Positions 46,420-58,076 of a stretch of DNA of 64,000 nt are shown piece by piece. The DNA is taken from assembly GCA_014898425.1 (NCBI GenBank), contig RCSZ01000016.1:1178001-1242000 (forward strand), written 5' to 3'. The notes below the pieces were generated by a model. That model saw only the letters and a program-made list of their open reading frames with translations, had not been told where the DNA came from and did not search any database. This stretch comes from Botryotinia globosa (taxonomy: Eukaryota > Ascomycota > Leotiomycetes > Helotiales > Sclerotiniaceae). The position numbers and the translations under genes are program-made. Every line of letters starts with the position of its first letter. Positions within the stretch are counted from its first letter, which is position 1.

Positions 46420-48602
46420 CTAAACCAAAACCCACCTCTTCTCCGCCTCCTTCCCCCCCACCCTCCTCGCCACCAAATCCAAGGTCGCCTTAATCGCCCC
46501 ACCCGTCCTCCCGGGAAACTTCTTCTTCAACACCTCCACCAACCCCACTTTACTCAAATCGCTTCCCTGAATTGCTTCTCTGAACGCCGGGAGATCCGAA
46601 TCCGGGAGGTATTTTTTCGGTTTCGTGTCTGCTTTGGCTTCCTGACTTTGACCCTGGGCTTGATGAATTGGGAGCGATGTAGTTGCAGAGGAAGAAGTCG
46701 GAGTGCCAAAGAAAGATAGCGGTGTGGATTTCTGATTTGGATTTGAGACTTTGTTAATGGATGTAGAGCCTAAGGGAGATGGGGAGGTTTGGCGAGTGTT
46801 TGTATTTGTTGATTTTAATGGAAGACGCGGAGGGTCCATTGATCCTGTTTGGGATGGAGGTAGGATTGGTTCCCAGTATTGTGTTGAGAAAGGATCGATA
46901 GATTTCATTTTTGGATCTGTTTCTTGTTAATAACCATCTCAGATGTCCATCGAGACAAAAATAAAAGTTTCAAGCAAAAAAACGTACCAAGAATAAACTC
47001 CATCCTAAACGGCATCATCTTCACATTCGTACTCCTCTTCTTCCTATCCTCCCAACACAATCCCGTACTAACAGGTTCTAAATCCCCCTGTATACCACCC
47101 ATGGCACGTCTCGAGATCAAGAGGTCATCATTTTCATCATCAAGGAATCCATCCATATCCTCTGCATCATCGAGGCCTTCTTCATCTTCTTCTCCCTCAC
47201 TATTCAAATCTTCTGCATCTTCATCTTCGATCCATTCCGCCTCACTATCATAATCGTAATTCGTATTCGGAAGATCCCTTCTCATGGGATTGCGTGCTAA
47301 TTTCGATATACCATGTATAGGTATGTGTGTATATGTACCTTGATATGGAGGTCTAACATCCTCTTGAAATTTAAGAAATTTCATAGGAACATCCTTCAGT
47401 TGCGCTTTGGTACGTTTGATTTGAGAATTTTGTGAGTCTGCTGTGAGGTCGATGGGTTTTGTAGGATTGCCAGAGAGTTCCGCCATGATTTCGCGAACTG
47501 GTACAATGGATTTTCCTCGCTTGAATGAACTGCTCGATGACAGATGGAAAAGTTCCATGGCGTCAAACTCTCGTCTTCTGCCCGGACTTCGATTGCCCAG
47601 TATGTATGCATCAATCACGGACTGTACACTTTGTGCTCTTTCATCATATCCCGCAAAATGATTAATCGGTGCCAACCTAACACCATTCTGAACGAAGAAA
47701 GCCGGAAACATTTTGTCATATGGTGAGATTTCCTTCTTACTCGGAGTCAGATTCGTCGAGGTCATAGGGATCGGAGCCATAGAACGACCTGCGGAAGCAG
47801 GACTTGTCGATACATCATTTTTTGAAGTCTTTGCTGACACTGGTGTTCCAAAGAATGAAGATAAAGTCTTTTGACTTGCCGCCTTCTTCTTCTTCTCATC
47901 TTCGATTCTCTGCTTTTCTTCATCCTTCTTACGCTTTTCCTCATCCTTTAATCTCTTCTTTTCTTCCCTCGCAGCCTTTTCTTCATCCTTTCTCTTTCTT
48001 TCAACCTCTTTCTCAGCCTCTTTTCGTTTCTTCTCCTCTTCCTTCTCCACCTCTTTCTTCCTCTTCTCCTCATCCCTCTCCCTATCCTTCTTCCTCTTCT
48101 CTTCCAACTGAGCCTGTTTCTCATGTTCCCTCTTCTCCCTCTCCACCCTCCTCTCCTCCTCCTTAAACCTCTTCTCAATCGCCCTCGCCTCCTTCTCCGC
48201 AAACGACAGTTTCGGTTTCTTCGCCGGCGGCATCTTATTCACACCCGCATTTCCATCCAACGCCGCAAAAGCCGTGCCCCGCATCGGCGATCCCCCATGC
48301 AAACTCGGCGTACCCCGCGATCCCAAATCGCTCAGCGAACTCACCGTGCTATCCGCAGGCGTCACTTCTCTCTCGCGTTCGCGCTTGCTAGATTGTATGC
48401 TCACAGGCGGCGTGGGTAAAGATTCGGCGGTAGACTCTGCTTCCGATTGATCTGCGGCTTCTTTTGACGGGAGAGGAGTATCGATTTCCGTCTGCGAATT
48501 CATCTCTCCTCCTCCAGCCTGAAAAGGTTCACTCAACCCAAAGCTCTCCTCAAAATCCCTCTTCTTGACCCCCGCACTCGGTGATTCCCTCCTTGTCTCC
48601 AT
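46420..48602 (-). CDS. RLF2: Chromatin assembly factor 1 large subunit (p150/Cac1)
   Basis: Two exons (46988-48602 and 46420-46916) encode 703 residues. In order: a disordered N-terminus; a long Lys/Glu/Arg-rich helix of about 130 residues (the KER region) roughly at 130-245; the PCNA-binding box QKTLSSFF right after it; a conserved block with MFPAFFVQNGVRLAP; the EDVRPPYQGTYT segment; and the acidic region YDSEAEWIEDEDAEDLNSEGEEDEE. The second exon has another FF motif (TPLSFFG) and ends in a helical C-terminal domain (DLPAFREAI to TLDLVARRV), the winged-helix DNA-binding part. CAF-1 deposits H3-H4 on newly made DNA behind replication forks in the nucleus. The intron joins FILG and DPKMKSID in frame. 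Confidence 0.9.
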
Positions 48603-49403
48603 GCTTTCAATTATATCTCTTCGCGATCCCCTCTCAGCTCTCGTTTGAATGAAATTCGCAGTCGTAACTCGAAGCCGAATAAAGCAATTCGTCGCTATTC
48701 GTCCTTCCACGAAACCCCAACAAATTTCATATAAAATCTGCAAGTCGATCTTTCTCGGGAATGAACAATTCTCAAAGATCGGACCGTATCGAATCGTAGT
48801 GCCGAATTGAATGAACCCAACAACCCACAACAAGGTCAATCAATTTGATTTCAATCCCCTCCAAATCCTCTCTTCTCCTTTCCTATCCTACCCTACCCTA
48901 TCAAGTATCTCTCAGAAAACATCCACTTCTAAATACCTTCTCTTCTTACACTTTCGTTCTCAAAGTCCCAATTTCAAGTCAAAAAAGGCTCAAACTTTAC
49001 CAGCAATCATCAAATCAATACCTCATATAATTCGCAACGCGTCTTTCTGCAGTACGTCCAATAAAGCAACCATTATCGTGTTCCATCGCGTCTTCCTAAA
49101 GTGGGTTTCGCGTTTACGGCATTTGCCGTTTATCCGTCCGTTGGTCCCTGGATTTTCTGTGGCGCACTCACTCGCTTGGATACGTATCCATAGTCCAATT
49201 TGACCTCTACTCCGTACTTTATACTACCTAGGTAATTTCTTATATCTTTCTATACCTACCTACTATCTAGTATTTCTACAAACCTTGGAATTTCTTGTAA
49301 TCTTCATCTCCATCTCCATTTCCGTAACACTAACATAGGTACACATCTACCCAGGTACCTCCTGAATTATATGATATCTCTATTATACATCTCTACAAAA
49401 TAT

Positions 49404-49493
49404 TCATCCACCCATCCACCCATCCACCCATCCACCCATCCACCCATCCACCCATCCACCCATCCACCCATCCACCCATCCACCCATCCACCC
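49404..49493. repeat. 8-bp tandem repeat (CCACCCAT)
   Basis: About eleven copies in a row, essentially perfect. The C-rich strand runs on the plus strand. Confidence 0.85.
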
Positions 49494-49590
49494 CCCCAAA
49501 CCCCTTCCCAAACTCCCCAAATCCCGTTCCGATCCGATGGATCCGCTCAATCTCCATTTCAATCTCCATATCCAGCTTCAGCCACACACC

Positions 49591-49640
49591 CCTACTCCTC
49601 CCTACTCCTCCCTACTCCTCCCTACTCCTCCCTACTCCTC
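49591..49640. repeat. 10-bp tandem repeat, 5 units
   Basis: Five perfect copies of CCTACTCCTC followed by CCTACC. Confidence 0.85.
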
Positions 49641-50041
49641 CCTACCTACCTAATATCTCAAGCCCACCCAACTCTACCTAGGTAGATACCATGTGTACTC
49701 AACAAACCGAACCCCTACTTCAAACTCCCTTGCTACCTTCTCTATCCACCCTTTTCCCTCCACCCTTCTCTACCACCCACAAGCTACCCTACCTACCTAC
49801 CTACCTACCTACCCCATCGTGGCTGTGCTGTACTCACAACACCCTACCCCCTCTCCCTTCCCAATCCTCTCGAGGAATTCGGAAATTATTAAAAAAGCCC
49901 AAATCCCAATCCACCTCCAAACAACCTCCGAACCCAACCCAACAACCTAAAACATCGTCATGTCATATCATGTCATGACATCTGCCATCTGCCATTATAA
50001 ACGGGCACTTACTCGCTGATGACTAATATGATTATGATACC

Positions 50042-50100
50042 TATCAAGCCTACCCTATCAAGCCTACCCTATCAAGCCTACCCTATCAAGCCTATCCTAC
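50042..50100. repeat. 14-bp tandem repeat, about 4 units
   Basis: The unit TATCAAGCCTACCC is repeated four times, then decays into CCTAC copies up to about 50150. Confidence 0.8.
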
Positions 50101-51005
50101 CCTACCCTACCCTATCAAGCCTACCCTACCAAATCTACCCTACCCTACCTACCTACCCAGGTAATACATCTCCTTGTAATACATCATCCATGAGATCATA
50201 GGTACATAAATACAATGTTCAAACCAAAAACTAAAAACTAAAAGTTGGAAATCCCACTCCATTCCAATTCAATCTCAAATCCAACCAGAGACATGGATCA
50301 ACATGGACTATCTATCATATCAATCATTCTCGACATCACAAGTTGAATAGCACAAGGACAAACACAAACACAAGCACAAACACCATCATAGATAGCACCA
50401 ATTCAATATTCCAGACTCATTCGTCTTCGTCATTCAGTATACCATTATCTCCTTCTAAGTATATGTGCGTCCAGTGCGTATATCAGTATGCGCCATCGAG
50501 GCCATACCACCCACCCATCCATCCATCATCCCTCCCCCTAATCATGCCTTTCTCCCAGGTCAATCAATCCACTAAACACAATACCACGTTAAAAACGATT
50601 GTTCTCCATTCACTTCCCTTCACTTCCATCAATTCCACCCATCAGTAACCTCAACAAGCAACGTTGATTAAAGCACCAGATGCCCAATCCAAAACCATCC
50701 ACTTCCATGTATGAAAAGGAAGCCTGTATATCAACCACAAATAACCCCCCAATAAACCAATCCAAATTGATATTGCCATGTAATCCCAAAGTACTCCAAT
50801 GCTACGCCTTTTGAATGCAGTTGCTTGCTTTGCTCTTTTGCTCCCCAACGAAGTAGTGTTATTTTCATCAACGTAATATGATGTGACGTGATGTTTGTGA
50901 CGTGAATTTCGTCGTCTCAAGGTATCTCCTTGTGTGCTCGCAGGTTTCGTGCAGGCTCCTCAATATCGTATGTTTTGATCTCATAGAATGCTCCTCCAAC
51001 CCGTC

Positions 51006-52145
51006 TCAATCACTATCCGAATGATCTGGGTTGGCAATAAATAAACGACCAGCACCAAGAGTCATGGTTGTCGTTCGTTCATCGACACTTCCTCTCCTCC
51101 TTAATTCGTCAGGATTCTTGACACTTTTTTCGCGTGTGATGGTTGATTTAAGCAAGCTGTTACTGGCCAATCTCGCTGCATCATTCGAATTCAAATCCGC
51201 AATACCATCTGCTCGTTCTCCACTACTGATACTTCCCCCTGCACTTCTCGTTCCATCACCGCCTTCAAAATAGTTCTTCGCATTTGGATGTTCATCCGGA
51301 ACGGGAGTTTCCCCAGCTTCTGCCACATCTGCGAAAGATTCCCGTCTTTCTCTCTCGCTAGGGGGCGTGTGGCCTGAGCTCCACCTGCCAGCTGTCGAAC
51401 TTGCACCCGATTGTCGTGAATATGTGAGACCCCTCCTAGCACTGCCAACACTACTGCGTCCAGAACCCGTTCTTCGATGATATAAAATCCTGCCGCTATC
51501 TCCATCATCATCACTGTCTCCACCTTCCACTTCACTAGCACTTAATCTCATGGGCACACCGACGACGCCTCCGACAAGATCTCCCGGACTATATCCTACC
51601 AATCCCGCTTTCCCATGATGTCGGATCTTCGCCGTCACTCGATTACTTCCGACCAGGCTATTTGTGCCACCAGTCGATATCCTTCCTTGCAAAGGTCCAC
51701 CAAGTACCGCAGCCGCTGCTCTTTCCTTGGCCGCTTTTTGTTGAGCGATCAATCGTGGATCTTCATGTTGCGATCTGTCACACCACACCGTCGCCTTTTG
51801 TTTTCGCATCAGAGCCACATAGCCTTGAGGTTGTAAATTTCCCGATCGTGAAGACGTGGATCGCCTCAAGTCTTGCGAGCCACGATATGGCACAGGGCCA
51901 TTCCCACTACTCGCCGTTGTCGAAAAGGTACCCGTCGAAGGCGTTCTCCTGGAAGAGAATCCGCTTATCTGCATATTTCCTGGATAGAGCGTTTGTGGGT
52001 TTTGAGGTTGAGGAGGGTAATTGATGGAAGGAAAGGTGTTGGAAGAAAGGGTACGAGTTCGACTGTGATTGTTGTATGACGGAGCAGAAGGAGAAGTTTG
52101 GAAACCAGGTGGCATTGGTTTCCTTCGAGGGACATCGGCCATCAT
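51006..52145 (-). CDS. Conserved fungal protein of unknown function
   Basis: One exon of 379 residues from the ATG at 52145 (a second ATG follows immediately). It is polar and mostly disordered, rich in Ser, Gly and Arg. Three islands look conserved: YVALMRKQKATVWCDRSQHEDPRL near residues 110-133, a Gly-rich GKAGLVGYSPGDLVGG stretch, and the C-terminal end TLGAGRLFIANPDHSDSD. I recall the Trp-Cys-Asp-Arg block and this acidic end from uncharacterised ascomycete proteins but cannot name a function. No signal peptide, membrane segment or catalytic motif is visible. Clean single-exon frame and islands of low-entropy sequence support a real gene. Confidence 0.75.
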   Translation of the reverse strand: MMADVPRRKPMPPGFQTSPSAPSYNNHSRTRTLSSNTFPSINYPPQPQNPQTLYPGNMQISGFSSRRTPSTGTFSTTASSGNGPVPYRGSQDLRRSTSSRSGNLQPQGYVALMRKQKATVWCDRSQHEDPRLIAQQKAAKERAAAAVLGGPLQGRISTGGTNSLVGSNRVTAKIRHHGKAGLVGYSPGDLVGGVVGVPMRLSASEVEGGDSDDDGDSGRILYHRRTGSGRSSVGSARRGLTYSRQSGASSTAGRWSSGHTPPSERERRESFADVAEAGETPVPDEHPNAKNYFEGGDGTRSAGGSISSGERADGIADLNSNDAARLASNSLLKSTITREKSVKNPDELRRRGSVDERTTTMTLGAGRLFIANPDHSDSD

Positions 52146-52421
52146 ATTGATGGGTGAGAAATGGAGACTGCGGGGACAATACTGAGGAAGCAATTAGGAG
52201 AAGGATTTAATTGGTCGCACACCAAACGCAAGGGCTCGTAAGAGGTTCGAATTAATTCAAGTAAGCTGGAGTTGGCTAGAGTGGTATGCTGCGAGGCTAT
52301 AGATCAAGGAATGATTTTTTTCCTACGAAGCTAAAAAGCGTAGTCCCAAGTAGAGGCCTTTTAAGAATCGGGATCCCGTATGGATGCGTAAGTTTTCTGG
52401 GAGTTGGCGTGAAAATGAATG

Positions 52422-52457
52422 GTGTGGTGGTGGTGGTGGTGGTGGTGGTGGTGGTGT
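52422..52457. repeat. GGT trinucleotide repeat
   Basis: About eleven GGT units with one variant near the left end, about 280 bases upstream of the unknown-function gene's start. Confidence 0.85.
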
Positions 52458-52731
52458 ATGGATGGTATGGATGGGCTCGGAGCAACCTTGATTTTTTTTC
52501 TCCCCTTAGGTTGGAGTTTGAGTTTGGGGTTGGAAGGGTGTGAATGGATGGATGGATGGTTGGTCGTTTGGGGAGATATTAATATAATAAATGTTCCTTC
52601 CACCTGGCTTTCCTCACAATCAAAATACAAAGAAGGAGAGAAAAAAGAAAGAAGGTAAGTAAGCAAGCAAGTAGGTAAGGTAAGGTAAGCAAGTAAGAAG
52701 AAGTAGAAGTCGTAAAAGTAGGTGTATTTGG

Positions 52732-52818
52732 TACTAGGTAGATACTAGGGAATACTAGGTAATACCAGGTAATACTAGGTAATACTAGGTAAATACTAGG
52801 TAAATACTAGGTAAATAT
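52732..52818. repeat. 10-11-bp repeat (TACTAGGTAA)
   Basis: About eight imperfect copies of TACTAGGTAA or TACTAGGTAAA. Confidence 0.8.
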
Positions 52819-53069
52819 TATCCTACTCGATTTTCAATTGAAGAATAAGTAAAGGTGCGATACACCCGGGTGGAATGGTTTAAAAGGAAAAAAGAGGATG
52901 TTAGGATAAAGCGGGAGGACGGGTATAAAATTGAATGTGTCTTCAGGGCGACTGACTCTGAGACTTGGGAGGAATTATACTCGGAAAAGTATTGGGGGGA
53001 GGGGGGAGGGGGGAGGGGGGGAAAGAGGATAAAGTTGTTGATATTGTTGTTGATTGATTTATTAGGTAG

Positions 53070-53215
53070 GAGATGGATATATATTATAATTAGGGATGAA
53101 TATTTAATATTGAATATCAAGGTAAGTGGGAGATGGATATATATTATAATTAGGGATGATATTTAATATTTAATATAAAGATAAGTAGGAAATAGATATA
53201 TATTATCGAGGGATG
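53070..53215. repeat. About 60-bp tandem repeat, three degenerating copies
   Basis: The unit contains GGAGATGGATATATATTA and TAGGGATGA; copies begin near 53070, 53128 and 53187 and differ by small changes. Confidence 0.75.
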
Positions 53216-53310
53216 ACTATTTATTACCTAGTATAGAGACAAGGTGGGTGAGTGAGTGAAGTGTGAATTAATACATGTGAGTTGAAGTGTGATGTGAGAG
53301 TGAGAGATAT

Positions 53311-53355
53311 GAGTGAATTGAGTGAATTGAGTGAATTGAGTGAATTGAGTGAATG
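53311..53355. repeat. 9-bp tandem repeat (GAGTGAATT)
   Basis: Five near-perfect copies. Related GTGAGTAGT repeats continue at 53510-53610. Confidence 0.8.
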
Positions 53356-53989
53356 TGCATAATGCGAGTGATAAGTCGGTCCACGGGTATACACCTAGTG
53401 AGTGATTCAACGCCAACACGCTTTGGGTACTTTACTTTCTCGGTGAAAGATAACCCTAGTTGGGCATTTTAAGGTTGTGAGGTGAGGATAGTAGTATACG
53501 ACCTAGGTGTGAGTAGTGAATGTGGGTGTGAGTAGTGTGAGTGAGTGTGAGTAGTGTGAATGTGAGTGTGAATAGTGTGAGTAGTGTAAGTGAGTGTGAG
53601 TAGTCCAAGTGTAAAAGGATACATTCACATGGGATTAAGGTGTGTAGAGTAACATGACATGTGTAAATAGTATATACTCTGTAGATAGTAGCTATTCTTC
53701 TCAATAATGCTTAATCCCCCTCCAATCCAACATGGAAGGGATAGATCCAAGTGTGAACTGTGCCTTTGATTTCCTGACCCGTCTTCCCTCGCTCCCCTCG
53801 GTCCAACGTGGATGAATGGTCGTGCAGAGTACACAGTACCAGTATCTTCCTATCTCGCAGCCGTTCCGATGTTTGCTGAATGAGTGCGTGTTGGATGGGG
53901 TTCGGAACACGTGCGTAACCGTCTACCAATCATACCGTGTCGATGGGTGGTTGAAGCCTTGTCGAGCCTTTGAGGATATGTATATGTCC

Positions 53990-54025
53990 TCCAACTGTGG
54001 AGGAATAAAATACTCCACAGTTGGA
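53990..54025. other. Perfect 13-bp inverted repeat with 10-base loop
   Basis: The arms 53990-54002 and 54013-54025 are exact reverse complements (TCCAACTGTGGAG). The loop GAATAAAATA is AT-rich. It would form a strong hairpin in RNA or DNA. No gene lies nearby. Confidence 0.8.
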
Positions 54026-54879
54026 TCCAAGCTGGGAAAAAATTAATTAGCATGGTCCGGTTGGATGGTTGCAGTAAGAGCAATCAGAATACGGCCGAGG
54101 GTTGGAATTTTCCAGTATCAAGAGTTCAAAACATACAAAGTATGTGTTCAAGCAACAGAGAAGATGATGCATCCCCGCCAAACCTTCCCAACCAAGTTTA
54201 ATCATCCATTATGCATAAAATTCTATAGTACATACATGCAGAGCAGAGAAGCTACCTGTGATCATCTCGACCGAATAAAACGTCCCGACACCTTTCCGTT
54301 GGTTCGGTATCTATTACTATCTACGGAGTAGGTATCGCATTCAGCTGTGGCGGACTTTGCGGCACATGAGAAATCCCGGGCGGTGGGTTCCTTCCATACC
54401 TGTCATCGATATCTGCCACAAAATGCATATTAGGTGGGTACGGGCTAGATATACATATATGTATCTTACATAATTACATTGTACGGTATCTTCACCGTGC
54501 CGTTAATATATCTCCATGTGTAATGTATGAAAAGAACGTATATCTTCTGTATGTGTATCGGAGATCTCCAGATGACTCAAATGTTGCACGACTTCGGATA
54601 TGTAGTTCTCAGCAGCTACTCGGCAAGGACCTCGTTCTTCACTTTGAGTTCAGCTGGAATCAAGCATCCTATGACTTGACGTGAGGAATAACCAAGGTTC
54701 GTAGTTCGCACCAAGATCGAGTTCTGGATTGTTTCATTGATTCGTCATATCTTTCCACATGCAAATTGTTTTTCGGGTGACGACCGCTTTGGGTGAGTGG
54801 ACAGTGGACACCGCTATTGGACTGGGGGTGGGTGGAGGAGGAACTTCCTCTGCGTCTACAGAGGACCGCGCAATACATA

Positions 54880-55100
54880 TATACATACATACATACATAT
54901 ATATACATATATACATATACATACATACATACATATATACATATATATACATATATATACATATATATACATATATATACATATATACATACATATATAC
55001 ATACATATATACACACACACATACACACATACACACATACACACATACACACATACACACATACACACATACACACATACACACATACACACATACATAT
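54880..55100. repeat. ACATAT/ACACAT microsatellite, about 220 bases
   Basis: A long compound array of ACAT, ATATAC and ACACAT units. Several overlapping open frames read through it and are artefacts of the repeat. Confidence 0.9.
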
Positions 55101-57087
55101 CATAGCAGAAACCAGTACACACCATCTCTTTCTTCGCTGTGCTATCAATATATAACCGATAGACGTCTCAAAAATCTCTTCCATCACTAATATTCAATAT
55201 ACACTTCCCCCCGTGTTTCCCCTCCCGTGGCGTGTATGCGGACCTGCACCTAACGGATCTACACCCCTCCCTCACCTTTCCCACTCCATCTCACATTGCA
55301 TGTTATATAACTTATCCTACACCATATACTACATACTATATAATACAAGCATATCCATCCATCCATCCATCCATCATCCATCCCAAATCAAGCTTCCCAA
55401 TCCCCCCTAACCCAAAACCGTCCTCCCACCCATCCACCCATCCCAAACCAATCATCACACCACGCACACCATCACCACCACGGATTCCCACCCGCTGCAA
55501 CAACTCCAAAGCAGCAACTTACCTTGCCTTACCGAGCAATGACGCTAGGACTCTCGCATCACAAAGTGCGCAAACACACTTACCTACCCATTCCAGCACC
55601 CCTGTTCCCGACCCCGTCGTCCACTTGTCGAAAATTCAAGTTTTGAGAGGCGAGAATGCGTGCATTGGTATTTATGTGATGAGCGTAGCAGGGGCATCGT
55701 AATGGAAAGAGTGGAATTGGGAATTGGTAGCGCATGGGTTTTGGAGAGTGGGAAATATCGATATTGATGAGATTGTTGTGGGATTTTTTGCTTTTCTTTT
55801 CTTCTGCTTGGGGGAGGGGGGGGTTTCTTATCTTGGTGTGGGTGTTGATGGTGGGTTTGCTGGGGGTGGGGTGAAGATACGCTTGCCTTGTATGGTATCA
55901 TTTGTATTGTGCTGATTCCTGAAGAACTACCTAGGTAGTTGCTCCATATTCGACATGAGGATTTGAGGTTGAGGATTGGGATGGGGAGATATATATCTAG
56001 GATAGGTACCTAGTATCATCGCGATGATTTAGAGATACAACGATAGGAAAGGTATTGATTGCAAATCTCTATATCTTCCCCTCTTCAGATAATATGTAAA
56101 GATCTACCGAGTCATCATCGGAAGTGATATGCCATACGATAGATATCATTTATATATACGAAAGACAAGACAATACAAGAACAATATATTCCCATCTGGA
56201 TCCATCAATCCCCTCCCTCCTCCATTCCTCGATATATTCTTTACCTTGATTATACCCCAATACATGTCTATATATCATAGACAACACTTATACTATATCT
56301 ATCACTCCCACTGGTGAATGATACCACCTCCTCACTTCTAATATCAAGACGTGATGTAACCATACCATACCATACCATTAGATGCATACCTATTATCCAA
56401 GCACCTCGGCACCAGGTTCTAACCCTCAAGTTCAACACGAAAACATCAAAGCTTCACACTACACTACACTACACTACCTACCACCACAGACTATAACAAC
56501 AATATTTAATACTCCCATTTACTCTAAATATTTATTTATCTCCAATTCCATTACACAAACTATAAATACAAAAGCGGATATAAAACCAGATGACTTTATG
56601 CTTACATCATAGCTAGGGATATTACACAAAGGATATCCTTATTCTCCTGTTTATAGGACTCGGTAAGATTGTGCTCACTTATTAAATAATATCTATACAG
56701 AGTGATATAAGCATCTCTCTATTAAGATGTAAAGGTGTAGATAGATATATATGGATATGATATGGATATCCAAAGCCCTATGACTAACTAAACTAAACTT
56801 CACCAGGGAGCTTAGCTATACTCGCTATGTAGTGGTTTATTTATTTAATATATATAATTTCATTTATTTATATATTTTTCTATCTATCCTTTTTTATCTA
56901 TTTTTCTATCCATCTTTTTATTTATTTCTCTATCTATTTTTTTATCTATCTATTATTATATTCTATATCCTACATCTCATATATTATATCCCATATCCCA
57001 TATCTCATATCCATCCATCTAAACCCCAACCCCCCATCCCCACCCCTTCCCACACATCAGATACCACACACACACAACAAAAAATAC

Positions 57088-57130
57088 AATCACATTCCCA
57101 CTCCCACTCCCACTCTCACTCCCACTCACT
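57088..57130. repeat. CTCCCA hexamer repeat
   Basis: About six copies of CACTCC/CTCCCA in a pyrimidine-rich stretch. Confidence 0.75.
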
Positions 57131-58007
57131 ATAAAATACATACCCAAATCCCTAAATCAACATCTATCATAACTCAAACAGAACAAACTCCTAACTCCTA
57201 ACTCCTGGTGAACTTTCTTTCTTCGCGTCTTGGCGGGATACATTACATATTAGAAAGACGCTAGGGGACGCGCTAGAGATTCAGGCTAGGACTTGTCCGA
57301 TGGGTTGGTTTGGGTTGGGTTGGTTTGGTTTGTGGAGGTATTCGGTCCGTGGGGGGGTATGGGGCGGGAAGGTGGGTAGGTAGTAGAGGGTAATAGGTAG
57401 TAGATAAATAATAGATAATAAGTATTTGAGTTTATCATAAATTGTAGATTATAGATTAGAGATTTTTGATTTCTTACCGATGAATCAATCCTAGGAATTG
57501 GGATTTGCGAATCTTTGCATAGGTATAGCTAGCGAGGTACCTAGGAAATGTCGCGGCGCTAGAGATAATACAAGCTCTAGGTACCTAGCACATATATCTT
57601 CGTGTACGGAGTAGAGGGAGACGAGCCAGGACAGGTTAGAAACATTCGGAGACGAAATATGGGCGAAGCTTTTTCGTTGACGGGCTGTATTAGATTACAT
57701 CTAAAGTGGGTGGAATGGGAAATGCATATTGGGATTAGAATGGATAATTTGTGAGGATAACCGTAGATTCGGAGGCTGGGAGATTATTGGGTGGGATGGC
57801 TGAGCTTGATGGATGGGGATATTGTTTGTGTGTATATATATATGGAGGTTTGAGCAAAGTACTACTGGCAAGTAGATGTGAAAATATAACTCCTCTAACC
57901 ATAGAGTATAGATATCTATCTATCTTATCTATTGAAGCCAAGAAACTCCTACCGCATTCATTTTGGTATGATGGACGTCCCGAGAATACTTCATAATGAG
58001 GGGAATG

Positions 58008-58043
58008 TATGCATGTATGTATGTATGTATGTATGTATATATG

Positions 58044-58075
<32 letters not shown>

Positions 58076-58076
58076 C
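58008..58076. repeat. GTAT tetranucleotide repeat
   Basis: About seventeen GTAT units with a few substitutions. Confidence 0.85.

Larger units (their letters stand above)
48603..51005. other. Intergenic, rich in tandem repeats
   Basis: It holds a CCACCCAT array (about 49404-49493), a 10-bp CCTACTCCTC array (49591-49640), CTAC repeats near 49790-49812 and a 14-bp array (about 50042-50100). A short minus-strand frame at 50651-50920 with two hydrophobic stretches has no ATG at its head and is not called as a gene. Confidence 0.5.

Noticed and set aside
50651..50920. Minus-strand frame with two hydrophobic stretches
   Set aside because: It has no ATG at its head, no supporting splice site and lies in the 3' flank of another gene. 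The first in-frame ATG leaves only 42 residues.
54669..55187. Several long open frames of Tyr-Ile-Cys-Val-type repeats
   Set aside because: They are translations of an ACAT/ACAC microsatellite on both strands.
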